Positions 29,230-37,451 are shown, numbered from the stretch's first letter. The stretch: DNA of 64,000 nt from Hyphomicrobiales bacterium (GCA_009377755.1 WHTM01000009.1:62001-126000), one strand, 5' to 3'. The notes: a model not told the origin generated them from the sequence alone. Numbers and translations: made by a program.

Positions 29230-29303
29230 TGGAGCGGGTGAAGGGAATCGAACCCTCGTCATCAGCTTGGAAGGCTGTTGCTCTACCATTGAGCTACACC
29301 CGC
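29230..29303 (-). tRNA. tRNA-Gly (TCC anticodon)
   Basis: The minus strand gives acceptor GCGGGTG/CACCCGC, D-arm GCTCAATGGTAGAGC, anticodon loop CTTCCAA and T-arm GGGTTCGATTCCC, with CCA encoded. The anticodon TCC reads GGA and GGG. It follows tRNA-Tyr, probably on one transcript from the promoter at 29,561-29,589. Confidence 0.97.
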
Positions 29304-29398
29304 GCCGGGATCGGTAATCAGGAGTCAGGCAAGGACGCAAGACCACATGACGTCCGCGCCTTCCTGATACCTGAGTCCTGATGCCTGTTCCCTGAAAT

Positions 29399-29483
29399 TG
29401 GTGGACGGGGATGGATTCGAACCACCGTAGGCGTAGCCAACCGGTTTACAGCCGGTCCCCTTTAACCACTCGGGCACCCGTCC
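29399..29483 (-). tRNA. tRNA-Tyr (GTA anticodon)
   Basis: The 85-base cloverleaf with a long variable arm (class II) has acceptor GGACGGG/CCCGTCC, anticodon loop CTGTAAA and encoded CCA. The long variable arm together with the GTA anticodon identifies tyrosine tRNA. It is the first tRNA after the promoter at 29,561-29,589. Confidence 0.97.
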
Positions 29484-29560
29484 AAAACGATCCGCCAACC
29501 CGCATCTGACGCGTTGTCCGACACGCCTAACGCCCAGCGGCGGCAGCGATCCGCGGCCGT

Positions 29561-29589
29561 TTTATGGGGACGCCGCCAAGCAGTGTCAA
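29561..29589 (-). promoter_or_regulatory. Predicted promoter of tRNA-Tyr / tRNA-Gly
   Basis: TTGACA (29,584-29,589) and CATAAA (29,561-29,566) on the minus strand are separated by 17 bases. It gives a leader of about 70 bases before the mature tRNA-Tyr. It overlaps the region just upstream of the divergent rlmB gene. Confidence 0.65.
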
Positions 29590-29658
29590 TTGCTACCGCC
29601 TCACGCGCGGCAGACGCCCGCAATTGCCAAATTCGCCACTGGGTGACAAAAAGCCGCC

Positions 29659-30477
29659 ATGCGCGCGCACAACAGGGACCAGCGGCACCCCGGCAGGCCC
29701 TCGCCGGATGGGCCACGGCGTGCCGCCGGCCGGCGCCCGCATGCCACCGAAGCCGACTCGGAGACGGTCGTTCTCTACGGCTGGCACACGGTCACCGCCG
29801 CCCTTGCCAATCCGGCGCGGCGTTTCCGTCGCCTGCTGGCCACCGAGAACGCCGCGCGCCGGCTCGCGGAGGAGACCATCGTCCTGCCGCTCAGTCCGGA
29901 GGTGGTCCGGCCGGACGCAATCGCGCAGCGCCTCGGCGCGGACGCCGTGCATCAGGGCCTCTACGCTGAGGCCGATTCCCTACCCTCGCCGGATATCGAC
30001 GATCTGGCGCTTGACGGAAATGTATTGGCGCTCGACCAGATCACTGACCCGCACAACGTCGGGGCCATCCTGCGCTCTGCCGCTGCGTTCGCGGTCGCGG
30101 CCATCGTCACCACCGCACGTCACAGCCCGGAAGCGACCGGCGTGCTCGCCAAGGCCGCGTCAGGTGCGCTCGAGCATGTGCCGCTGGTGACGGTGCAGAA
30201 TCTTTCCCGCGGACTCGCGAGCTTGAAGGATCGCGGATTCCTGCTGGTCGGGCTCGACAGTACCGGCGAGAGCGATCTTGCCACCGTGCCGCTGCGCGCG
30301 CCGCTGGCACTCGTGCTCGGCGCCGAAGGCAAGGGCTTGAGGCTGTTGACGCGCGCAACCTGCGACGTAGTCGCCCGGCTCGATGTTCCCGGTGCGATCA
30401 AAAGCTTGAACGTGTCGAACGCCGCAGCGCTCGCGCTCTACGTCGCGCTCGCACAGTTGCGCAAGCCCCACCCCTGA
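29659..30477 (+). CDS. rlmB: 23S rRNA (guanosine-2'-O-)-methyltransferase RlmB
   Basis: The 272-residue SpoU-family enzyme has an N-terminal substrate-binding domain (ETVVLYGWHTVTAALANPAR) and a C-terminal knotted methyltransferase domain. The three SpoU motifs are seen: DPHNVGAILRSAAAF, LVLGAEGKGLR and SLNVSNAAALALY. RlmB methylates G2251 of the 23S P-loop (E. coli numbering). The basic first 30 residues (MRAHNRDQRHPGRPSPDG) are poorly conserved, so the start is uncertain. It is divergent from the tRNA cluster. Confidence 0.92.
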   Translation: MRAHNRDQRHPGRPSPDGPRRAAGRRPHATEADSETVVLYGWHTVTAALANPARRFRRLLATENAARRLAEETIVLPLSPEVVRPDAIAQRLGADAVHQGLYAEADSLPSPDIDDLALDGNVLALDQITDPHNVGAILRSAAAFAVAAIVTTARHSPEATGVLAKAASGALEHVPLVTVQNLSRGLASLKDRGFLLVGLDSTGESDLATVPLRAPLALVLGAEGKGLRLLTRATCDVVARLDVPGAIKSLNVSNAAALALYVALAQLRKPHP

Positions 30478-30500
30478 TCGTCCCAAATGATCGCCGCGAG

Positions 30501-30893
30501 CTACCGGGCGCCACGTGCCTTCGCCGGCTTCCGCCACGCCACCGCCGGGCGAACACGCGGCCCCGGCATGCGGGCCTGGGCCCGAGCCGAGAGCACCGGA
30601 TCACCATAGTGCCCCGCCGGCACCACAACAGGCGTCAGATCGTCGACAGTTCCGATAAACGGATATGACCGCTTCAGATCGGTATTTGTGAACCCAATTT
30701 CGGTGATCACGATACCCGGTCCGGAAAGCTCCGGTCCGTGGTTGACCACGTAGTATGGCGAGGCAATCCACCACTCCGCAGCCGGAGGGGCTTCACCGTA
30801 GAACGGCCTGCTCAGCGGGGGGTCCGCGGCGCCTGCCGGCATGATGGCAAGCCCGAACAGAACGGCAACGCAGACGATGTACGATCGGATCAT
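30501..30893 (-). CDS. Small exported protein of unknown function
   Basis: This 130-residue protein has a clear signal peptide (MIRSYIVCVAVLFGLAIMPA, cut near AGA-AD). The mature part has a Pro/Trp/Tyr-rich start (PFYGEAPPAAEWWIASPYYV) and an NHGPELSGPGI stretch that recalls exported proteins of Bradyrhizobiaceae. No domain is recognised. It starts 5 bp after the stop of the 43-residue gene upstream, so the two form an operon. Confidence 0.7.
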   Translation of the reverse strand: MIRSYIVCVAVLFGLAIMPAGAADPPLSRPFYGEAPPAAEWWIASPYYVVNHGPELSGPGIVITEIGFTNTDLKRSYPFIGTVDDLTPVVVPAGHYGDPVLSARAQARMPGPRVRPAVAWRKPAKARGAR

Positions 30894-30898
30894 GATCT

Positions 30899-31030
30899 TT
30901 ACCTCACCGGAACGCCGCGCTTGCCGGTCAAGGCAATGACCGGCTGGTGGTCGGCGCGCGCGGTGGCAGCCCCGGCCCCATAAATGCCGGCGATCGCCAC
31001 CAGGATGACCAAGGACAGTCTCAAAGCCAT
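30899..31030 (-). CDS. 43-residue exported peptide
   Basis: The start at 31,030 gives MALRLSLVILVAIAGIYGAG followed by AATARADHQPV: a signal peptide with a probable cut after ARA, leaving a mature peptide of about 18 residues ending KRGVPVR. The open frame extends further upstream, but that part is not signal-like. It is directly followed by another exported-protein gene. The function is unknown. Confidence 0.5.
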   Translation of the reverse strand: MALRLSLVILVAIAGIYGAGAATARADHQPVIALTGKRGVPVR

Positions 31031-31299
31031 TGCCCAGTCACGCAGAACCCCTCGCGCGCAGATCGGCCATCTTCTCCAAAAGGTTTTTGTCGAGTGTATC
31101 GAGCGGTCCGGCAATGCCGGGCATGGTTAACGTCCGGTATCGGGCCGGTCCGTGCCGGCCTCACTCTCCGACGAGCGCGAACACCAAAGCGAGCCGCGCG
31201 CAGCACGGTCTCGAAGGCAATGCGACGCATCTCTTCCACGGACGTCCCCAACCGCTTCAGCAGCTGAAAGCAAATCCTAATGCAGAGCGTCTTGTCCGT

Positions 31300-31698
31300 T
31301 CAATGGCGTCCGACGATGTGATACGCCTCCGGCAAAGCAACCACTGAAGCAACCAGCGCTGCACAATAGAACCCGATCGCGATGACCGAGGCGGTCTTCG
31401 CCGTGCGCAGCAGCAGTTCCTCGAAATTGTTGCGCGCCCAGCGGCGGCCGCTGTCGCCGATCGGCCGCAGCGTGGGATGGAGGCCGCGCCAGGCCTCAAG
31501 CCGAACCACGCCATCGTCGGTCAGCCGCGAGGCACGCAGGACTAGGCCGATGGAGAAGAACAGCGCCACCGTTGCCCCGCTCTTGAGCGCAGCCGGCGGT
31601 TCAAAGCTGAAGGCGATCATTAAAATGATGCCGACAAACGAGACAAAGCCCGCGTCGCGGGCAACAGTTTGTTCGGCCAATTGGCGGAATGGACTCAT
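31300..31698 (-). CDS. Hypothetical membrane protein
   Basis: The start at 31,698 gives MSPFRQLAEQTVARDAGFVS and 132 residues. Three hydrophobic segments are visible (about residues 20-40, 43-60 and 105-125), with a charged loop EAWRGLHPTLRPIGDSGRRW between. No family is recognised. The neighbouring 31,811-32,074 gene also encodes a small membrane protein, and the two may be co-transcribed. Confidence 0.55.
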   Translation of the reverse strand: MSPFRQLAEQTVARDAGFVSFVGIILMIAFSFEPPAALKSGATVALFFSIGLVLRASRLTDDGVVRLEAWRGLHPTLRPIGDSGRRWARNNFEELLLRTAKTASVIAIGFYCAALVASVVALPEAYHIVGRH

Positions 31699-31810
31699 GA
31701 CGTGGCCTCCAAGCCTGTCAACGCACAGGCGGGCCGCCGGTTTCACGCCGGTCCGTTCACGAATACGATAAGACCCTCAATGAATCGTCGGCGGCTGCCG
31801 ATCGCGGTGC

Positions 31811-32074
31811 TCAGGTCAGAGACCGAATTTTAAGAAATTGCCAATCGCCCGGCAATGCCAGCACGGCCGTTCCGGCCAGCCAGATCCACAGTGACATGTC
31901 GGTGGAATCGTCTGTCGCGCCGACGAAGCGCTCGTAGAGCGCGGCGGGAACGCCGCCGAGGATAACGATGCCCGTCGACAACATCAGAGAGGCGAAATAG
32001 GCAATCAGGCTCGTGCTGCCGAACAGCGGTGCGGCCATCATGTGCAGAGAAATTCCAAAGGTAAGCGGCGGCAA
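31811..32074 (-). CDS. Hypothetical small membrane protein, possibly frameshifted at the start
   Basis: The 87-residue frame (from a TTG at 32,074) has three hydrophobic segments, including PLFGSTSLIAYFASLMLSTG and IVILGGVPAALYERFVG. An upstream ATG at 32,114 in another frame gives MITSSRFKWNEQL, a plausible natural start that would join the main frame with a one-base shift near 32,076. A short membrane protein with a broken N-terminus therefore seems possible. The function is unknown. Confidence 0.5.
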   Translation of the reverse strand: MPPLTFGISLHMMAAPLFGSTSLIAYFASLMLSTGIVILGGVPAALYERFVGATDDSTDMSLWIWLAGTAVLALPGDWQFLKIRSLT

Positions 32075-32244
32075 GCAGCTGCTCGTTCCACTTGAAGCGG
32101 GATGAAGTGATCATGAGGCTTCTCTTTTCGACCGTAGCCCTCAGTCGTGGAAGTGCAGCGTTAGTGTTCGTTAGGCTGACATGTTAACAGCCAGCGGCGC
32201 CTGCCTATTGAGACTTGCAGGGCTTTCCCGGATACGTGGGCAGC

Positions 32245-32829
32245 TTACTGTCCGGCTTTTTGGCGAGAAGAGAGTCTTGCTGTCAGGAACTGGTAGAATG
32301 CATCGACCTGCTCCCGATCGCCCGAAACTCGGTATCGCTTCCGGGACCGAAGCATGAGCCAGAACGGCAGGAAGACCACGAGGTACCAGAACGACGGCGG
32401 GGGTTCCGGTCGTTCGATCTTCAGCTCAACCCAGTCGTCGCGCCTGTAGAACCCAAGGAAGACGAAGCCGCCGCCGATCAGGAAGAGGGCGAGGCTGACG
32501 ATCGTCGACTGCGTAGCTTCGAATCCTGTCAGGGCGCCGGCTGCCATGAATGCGATCCCGAAGACGATCCGGGCGATGCCGCGCCACGTCCTCCAATCGG
32601 AAGTCCGACGTCTTGCCTCCGAGACCTCCGTGTATTGGATGCCCATCAGGCGATCTCCCCGCCTGCCGAAAAAGCGCTGGCCGGTGGCGTATACATCCAG
32701 CCCCGCATCCATGTTGAAGACGGCCTCTACCGATTCATCGGGTTCAAGCGCTGACGTAATCTCACCGGGGACGTTTTCCAGGGTCCCGTGCGAAGAGCGC
32801 TCTCCCTTCACTGCCTCCTTGCTGTCCAT
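32245..32829 (-). CDS. Hypothetical membrane protein with N-terminal PH-like segment
   Basis: The 194-residue protein starts MDSKEAVKGERSSHGTLENV. An acidic region with VEAVFNMDAGLDVYATGQRF resembles the start of bacterial PH-like (YdbS/DUF) domains and is inferred only. Two close membrane helices follow (about residues 88-125), then one more hydrophobic stretch (SFWYLVVFLPFWLML) and a C-terminal cytosolic segment. No partner is obvious. Expression direction matches the ankyrin gene on its right. Confidence 0.6.
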   Translation of the reverse strand: MDSKEAVKGERSSHGTLENVPGEITSALEPDESVEAVFNMDAGLDVYATGQRFFGRRGDRLMGIQYTEVSEARRRTSDWRTWRGIARIVFGIAFMAAGALTGFEATQSTIVSLALFLIGGGFVFLGFYRRDDWVELKIERPEPPPSFWYLVVFLPFWLMLRSRKRYRVSGDREQVDAFYQFLTARLSSRQKAGQ

Positions 32830-32881
32830 AGCGAACCTTTGAGCAATTCCGTGCGTACCGGCCCATTCGTCTCAGCTTTGA

Positions 32882-33742
32882 TCATTCGAGTGCCGTGCCG
32901 TGCAGTCGGCCGGCGAGTTCCGTCCCCTCAATCCTGTCGTTTTGCTTGGCATGATCGGCAGCGGTGCGCCCAAGCCGGTCGGTCAGGTTCACGATCGCAC
33001 CGGCATCGAGAATCGCCTGTACGACCGCCGGCCCGTTGTGCCGGGATGCGATCATCAGGGCGGTCGCTCCATCCCGGTCCGGCGCGTTGACGTCGGCGCC
33101 CGCTTCAATAAGGGCTTGGACGACGGCCGCGCCGTTGCCTTGAGCGGCGATCATCAGTGCTGTCCAGCCGCCCTCGGCCCGCCCATTTACCTCGGCTCTG
33201 CCCTCGATGAGAGTTCGCACAGCGGCCGCCTTGTTGTGCGCGGCCGCAATCATCAGGGCGGTCGCGCCGCGCCTGTCCCGCACATTGACGTCGGCACCCG
33301 CTTCGATGAGAGCCCGTATCACGGCCGCGCCGTTGTGCCGGCCAGCGATCATCAGGGCGGTGGCGCCGCTTCCGTCCCGCGCATTGACGTCGGCACCCGC
33401 CTGGATGAGCGTCCGGGCGACAACCGCGTCGCTGCGCGAGGCAGCGAACATCAGCGGGGTCACGGCCTTGCTGTCCCCGATGTTTATTTCAGCGCCCGCG
33501 GCAACCAGGCTTCGAACGACCGCCGCATCGTTACGCGAGACCGCGAACATCAGCGGGGTCTGGCCTTCCCAGTTCAGCGCATTGACGTTCGCCCCGGCTC
33601 GCAGCGCCGCTTCCACCTCGGCGGGACTTCCGGAGTGGGCGGCCTCGAACAGCTGGTGGTTGGGGGAGTCGCACCCGGCGATCGCGGGCAGCGCGGCCAG
33701 CAGGACAATGGCGAACAATCGGCGAGGAAGATCGGCGACCAT
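32882..33742 (-). CDS. Ankyrin-repeat lipoprotein
   Basis: The ATG at 33,742 gives MVADLPRRLFAIVLLAALPA with a lipobox (AIAGC), so a lipoprotein of 286 residues is predicted; a longer open frame upstream has no signal. The mature protein is about seven ankyrin repeats of about 33 residues, each with an ADVNARDxxGATALMIA-type core. Ankyrin repeats bind partner proteins. The repeats are very regular, so recent internal duplication is likely. It lies 95 bp after the small symporter-accessory gene and may be part of the same operon. Confidence 0.85.
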   Translation of the reverse strand: MVADLPRRLFAIVLLAALPAIAGCDSPNHQLFEAAHSGSPAEVEAALRAGANVNALNWEGQTPLMFAVSRNDAAVVRSLVAAGAEINIGDSKAVTPLMFAASRSDAVVARTLIQAGADVNARDGSGATALMIAGRHNGAAVIRALIEAGADVNVRDRRGATALMIAAAHNKAAAVRTLIEGRAEVNGRAEGGWTALMIAAQGNGAAVVQALIEAGADVNAPDRDGATALMIASRHNGPAVVQAILDAGAIVNLTDRLGRTAADHAKQNDRIEGTELAGRLHGTALE

Positions 33743-33837
33743 ATCGGACCGATTCGTTCGAACCAGCTTGTCGCTGACGCTGCCCAGCAACATTTCGCCG
33801 ATGCGGCGAGCCCCCGCCGGCCGACCGCGAATGGCTT

Positions 33838-33978
33838 CTAGTCCCCCTGCACCTGATCCGCTTTCGCAAGTTCCTCCGCTGTCGGCGAACGGTAATACAC
33901 CCACATGAGGATCAGACCACCCACGATCGGAGCCGCCCATGCCGCCAGGACGATAAAGGTGCTCATTCCTGCGCTCAT
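33838..33978 (-). CDS. Symporter small accessory protein
   Basis: A 46-residue frame starts at the ATG at 33,978 (MSAGMSTFIVLAAWAAPIVG) after a GGAGG site, and ends KADQVQGD with TAG. It has one membrane helix (about residues 7-28) and a charged tail (YYRSPTAEELAKADQ). Very small membrane proteins directly downstream of sodium:solute symporters are known as accessory proteins; this one starts 22 bp after the symporter stop. The assignment rests on place, size and topology. Confidence 0.8.
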   Translation of the reverse strand: MSAGMSTFIVLAAWAAPIVGGLILMWVYYRSPTAEELAKADQVQGD

Positions 33979-34000
33979 TTTCCTTGCCTCCTATGCGGCG

Positions 34001-36016
34001 CTAGCTGCGCATGTGGTCGATCGTTTCCCTGGCCGCGGCATCCCGGGGCTGCGGGGTAAGCCGCGGCGCGGTGGCCATCTGGGCCGGCCAGCACATGCTC
34101 CAGAGGAGGAACGTGCCGGTTGCACCGCCCAGGATCAGCCACGCCCACATCCCCGGCAGACCGAAGAAGACGCCGTCGAGATAGTTCCCGAACTCGATGC
34201 CCGGCCCGACGAACATGATCCACCAGAAGGGGATGTAGAACCACAGGAAACCCTGCCACTTCCGGGCCCTCGGCTCGAAGAAGGCCGGATCGTGCTTGTG
34301 GAAGAACTTGTCGAGGTAGTCCAACGTATCCAGGAACGTCCTGCTCGGCGAGGTGACCGAAGAGACGATCCAGATGGTGAGGATATTGAAGATGATCCCC
34401 CATCCGGCCGAGTGGATGCTCAGCGTGTAGCGGTATGCCGGCCAGTAGTAGGTCGCCGTGACCGCCACGATGCCGACCACCAAGCCGGCGGTGACGCCCT
34501 GCGGCGTCCACCGCATCGGCCAGCCGCGGAAGCCGAAGCAAATCACGATCAGCGCCGGGTAGAGCTGGAAGCCGTACGAAACCGCCAGCCCGCCCAGCAT
34601 CACCATAAGATCGCGCTGGGCGAAGGCGACGAACAGCGAAGCGGAAAGCAGCACCAGGCAGAAGATGCGCGACCAGTGCACCTGCCAGCGCTCGGGGAAC
34701 ACGTCCGCCATTCTCACCGCGTCCTCCCGCGGATGCGGATTGCCCGGCTTCGGATGCGGATTGCCCGGGTTGCCGGCATACGTCGGCTCCAGCCCACGCC
34801 GCTTCGCCCGGAACAGCAACGCCTCGCCGACGATGTTTCGTGTCGCGACCGCAGCGAACGACGAGACGTAAGGTCCTGCCGTGGACTGGGCCGCGGCCAG
34901 GAGACCGACGGCGGTCAGCGGGATCAGCCACAGCGGCAGGTATTCGAGCATCAGCCTCGGCACCACGCCGTCGGATCCGGCACCCGCCGCGCCGGCGGCC
35001 CGGATGAACTCGACCAGCGCAGCGGTGCTGAACATGGCGGGATCTTCATGGGCAAGGATCTGGGCCCCCACCCCCTGGACCACCGACCACAGGATCAGCG
35101 TCGCCGTCACGACCGTCCCGATGCCGAGCGTCACCTGCCAGGCCAGCAGCCGCGCATGCCGCATGCTGTACGACCACATGGTGAAGGCCGGGGACGCCTG
35201 AATTCCGGCGAGGGCGAACATGTAGGTGAGCATCATCATGCCCGTCCACTGCGCCATCGGCCCGAGGCCCTCGACATTTCGGACCCAGTTCCAGTTCCAG
35301 TAAATCCATCCGTGCGAGTGCGTGTAGTAAGTATGGAGGGTGAAGGCCTTCTCCACGAAGGGACCCCACCCGCCGAAACCGTACAGCACGGCCGCGCCGA
35401 TCATCGTAATGCCGCCGAACGTGAGGAAGTACTGAATGGCGTCCACCCACGCGATGGTCCGGAGACCGCCGGCGCCGACATAGATGAGCATGATCAGCGC
35501 GAGCGCGATGCTGCCCGTGATGAACGGGAAGAATCCGCCGGTTATCACGGTGAACAGCAGTCCGGCGCCGATGAGCTGCACTGCCACGTAGAAGCAACTG
35601 TACAGGAACGACACGACGACGATCAGGATTCCCAGGAAGTGGGAATCGAAGATCGTCCGGTACTGCTCGGGCGGGGTGATGAATCCGTAGTGCCGGCCGA
35701 GCATCCACTGCCGCTTGATAAAGAGAGCGCCTGTGAAGGGAATCGTGATCGCGTAGAGACCCGCGAACGCGTACGCGATGCCGCCGGCATAGACTGTGCC
35801 GGGGTGTCCCATATAGGTCCACGCGCTGAACGAGGTGACGGACGCGGCGAGCATGAACAGCCAGGGAGGAAGCGTCCGCCCCGAAATGCCCCAACCGGAA
35901 AGGGTGCGGGCCTGTTTGTATCCAACGATGCTCCAATAAATGCAGTACGCCCAGTAGAGCCCGACTGCGATGAGCACTCCGGAAATCAGCGGCCAATTGT
36001 AATCGGTTGCCGGCAT
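34001..36016 (-). CDS. Sodium:solute symporter family protein
   Basis: The start at 36,016 follows a GGAGGAGG site and gives MPATDYNWPLISGVLIAVGL and 671 residues. About 13 membrane helices and the SSS-family pattern are visible: GRTLPPWLFMLAASVTSFSA near the start, YVGAGGLRTIAWVDAIQYFL in the middle, and AVGLLAAAQSTAGPYVSSF later. It probably imports an organic acid or similar with sodium. A linker between helices carries a duplicated NPHPxPGNPHP segment (about residues 425-440). Palindromic operators lie upstream at 36,162-36,219. Confidence 0.9.
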   Translation of the reverse strand: MPATDYNWPLISGVLIAVGLYWAYCIYWSIVGYKQARTLSGWGISGRTLPPWLFMLAASVTSFSAWTYMGHPGTVYAGGIAYAFAGLYAITIPFTGALFIKRQWMLGRHYGFITPPEQYRTIFDSHFLGILIVVVSFLYSCFYVAVQLIGAGLLFTVITGGFFPFITGSIALALIMLIYVGAGGLRTIAWVDAIQYFLTFGGITMIGAAVLYGFGGWGPFVEKAFTLHTYYTHSHGWIYWNWNWVRNVEGLGPMAQWTGMMMLTYMFALAGIQASPAFTMWSYSMRHARLLAWQVTLGIGTVVTATLILWSVVQGVGAQILAHEDPAMFSTAALVEFIRAAGAAGAGSDGVVPRLMLEYLPLWLIPLTAVGLLAAAQSTAGPYVSSFAAVATRNIVGEALLFRAKRRGLEPTYAGNPGNPHPKPGNPHPREDAVRMADVFPERWQVHWSRIFCLVLLSASLFVAFAQRDLMVMLGGLAVSYGFQLYPALIVICFGFRGWPMRWTPQGVTAGLVVGIVAVTATYYWPAYRYTLSIHSAGWGIIFNILTIWIVSSVTSPSRTFLDTLDYLDKFFHKHDPAFFEPRARKWQGFLWFYIPFWWIMFVGPGIEFGNYLDGVFFGLPGMWAWLILGGATGTFLLWSMCWPAQMATAPRLTPQPRDAAARETIDHMRS

Positions 36017-36161
36017 GATCGGCCTCCTCCCATGGCTTATTCCCAAGGGTCATTTTTATTCTTGTTATGTTCTAAGCCTGCACGGGCACACCTTCGCGTA
36101 AGCAGGCACTTTCTGGTGTCTTGTGCTGTCATTTTCTGTAGGCGCGCACACGACAAATAAA

Positions 36162-36219
36162 ATACTAAAGTATAGGCGGGCGGTTAGCAAGTAATACAAA
36201 GGTCGTAATACTAAGGTAT
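36162..36219. promoter_or_regulatory. Two ATACTAAAGTAT-type palindromes upstream of the symporter
   Basis: ATACTAAAGTAT (36,162-36,173) is a perfect palindrome around AA/TT-like centre bases; ATACTAAGGTAT (36,208-36,219) differs in one base; a weaker form ATACAAAGGTCG lies at 36,194-36,205. The region is much more AT-rich than its surroundings and lies about 150 bases before the symporter start. It looks like a multi-site operator for a dimeric regulator. The remaining parts of the 325-bp gap hold no gene beyond the recombinase remnant. Confidence 0.6.
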
Positions 36220-36324
36220 GAAACCATTGAATCGTTCTGATTCGTCAGCCGCGTCTTCACGGCGGCCGGAGCGGAGCTGGAGTCTGTCGATCTGAGGGAG
36301 CCGGTCCGGCAAACAGGGGCGCTC

Positions 36325-36551
36325 ATCGCGCCGACGCAAGTATGTTCGCGACGAAGGTCTCGACAGCACTTCTCACCGAGATGGTCGGCCGGCTCGAGTT
36401 CGATGACGAGGCGCTGAGATGGGTGCGCGATACGCTACACGCGAGCCACGCCGTTGAGCGGCCCGAGCACGAGGAGGCGATCAAGCGGCATCAATACGGA
36501 GCCCGCATGCCAGAGCGGCCCGAGCTTGCCCGTGTCATGGCTCACTGCTAG
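36325..36551 (+). pseudogene. Serine-recombinase C-terminal remnant
   Basis: The frame from 36,342 reads EMVGRLEFDDEALRWVRD followed by TLHASHAVERPEHEEAIKRH, resembling the helical part after the zinc ribbon of large serine recombinases. The codons just upstream read RRKYVRDEGLD in another frame, also recombinase-like, so a frameshift separates the two. The catalytic domain is missing. The remnant ends 12 bp before tRNA-Thr, a classic integration target, so it is probably the trace of an old mobile element. Confidence 0.55.
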
Positions 36552-36563
36552 CTCTAGCACGGC

Positions 36564-36639
36564 GCCGGCTTAGCTCAGCTGGTAGAGCACCTGATTTGTA
36601 ATCAGGATGTCACAGGTTCGAATCCTGTAGCCGGCACCA
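36564..36639 (+). tRNA. tRNA-Thr (TGT anticodon)
   Basis: The plus strand gives acceptor GCCGGCT/AGCCGGC, D-arm GCTCAGCTGGTAGAGC, anticodon loop TTTGTAA, T-arm CAGGTTCGAATCCTG and encoded CCA. The anticodon TGT reads threonine ACA and related codons. The sequence after it (36,640-36,868) holds no gene or clear terminator that I can support. Confidence 0.97.
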
Positions 36640-36868
36640 GTACATCGCACGGGAATTATTCCAATTGCCGCCACAATTCGGAAGATCGCGGTTTTCCATT
36701 GCGAGCGCGTTCGGATTGCGAAGCTCTCCGTCAGATAGGCGATCATCTTTCGCTCACTGCGTCTTTGATCGTGCCCGGTGGCCGCGTATGGTTCTATATG
36801 GGCTGCGGCCTGCCGGTGGGTCTCGGCTCTAAGAAATCTTCAGAGAGAAGCGAGGAGAGCTGGAAATC

Positions 36869-37144
36869 ATGGCGAAGGACCAAACTGAAGCTCAGAAGGC
36901 TGCGCGGCTAGAAGTTCGGCGCAAAGCAAGAGACGCTGCGCGGGCGGCGGGGCGGGAGTGGTCGCAGCTTTCGAAGGAGGAACGGATATCCTTTCGGAGG
37001 AAGGTCCGCGGCGCGAACGAGCGCGATCCCAGCCGGCCCCGTCTGATGGCAAGAAAGGCTGCCGAAGCAGACGGCAATAACTGGCGCGAATTGACAAAAG
37101 AGCAGCGCCAAAAGTACGTGACGGACGCTCGCGGGAACTCTTGA
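36869..37144 (+). CDS. Small basic protein with two internal HMG-like repeats
   Basis: This 91-residue protein starts MAKDQTEAQKAARLEVRRKA after a GAGAGC site. Two repeats align: ARAAGREWSQLSKEERISFR and AEADGNNWRELTKEQRQKYV, each reading A-x-A-x-G-x-x-W-x-x-L-[ST]-K-E-x-R-x-x-[FY]. This pattern recalls half of an HMG-box-like helical unit. The charge is strongly basic, so DNA or RNA binding is possible but not shown. No close neighbour suggests a role. It lies beside tRNA-Thr and the recombinase remnant, so it may be a remainder of that element. Confidence 0.6.
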   Translation: MAKDQTEAQKAARLEVRRKARDAARAAGREWSQLSKEERISFRRKVRGANERDPSRPRLMARKAAEADGNNWRELTKEQRQKYVTDARGNS

Positions 37145-37269
37145 TTCCGCTGCTTTTGTGCACCGCGATAGCATCCCAGGGGAGCGAACTGTCGCGGCAG
37201 CGGATCACCGCATCAAGGCATTGGACGCCATCCGGATCGCAAGGGTCGGATGGCGCTAATGCTGCTGCA

Positions 37270-37371
37270 CGTGGCATGTTCCCCTGCGATCAGAATGACC
37301 CCGGCGAAGCCGATAAGAAACCCGGCCAGATGCAGCCACCGGAAGGTCTCGCCGAGCAGCGCGGTATGGCC
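37270..37371 (-). pseudogene. Fragment of an EamA/DMT-type transporter
   Basis: The minus-strand frame reads TALLGETFRWLHLAGFLIGF followed by AGVILIA, the pattern of the last two helices of a drug/metabolite transporter (GE-x5-HLAG-x3-GxxGVxLI). Nothing upstream or downstream in the same frame extends it. It is probably what is left of a deleted gene. The rest of the 37,145-37,451 gap holds nothing recognisable. Confidence 0.4.
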
Positions 37372-37451
37372 CGCCCTTGCCAGTGCATTTGTTCTGATCT
37401 GTAATCGCACGCCTTTCGCCGGCACCGGTGTCCGCAGCACGGGAGAGAACG

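Noticed and set aside
32519-32548. A TTCGAATCCTGT word similar to the tRNA-Thr T-arm, considered as an attachment-site copy
   Set aside because: It lies inside a coding sequence (in the membrane protein gene), the match is only about 12 bases, and it contains a common tRNA motif.
33905-36160. A 751-codon plus-strand frame opposite the symporter
   Set aside because: Complementary shadow of the symporter gene with biased composition (many Arg, Asp, Glu, His) and no family features.
36342-36551. Considered as an intact small gene
   Set aside because: The recombinase-like sequence continues upstream in another frame, and catalytic parts are missing, so a remnant is a better reading.
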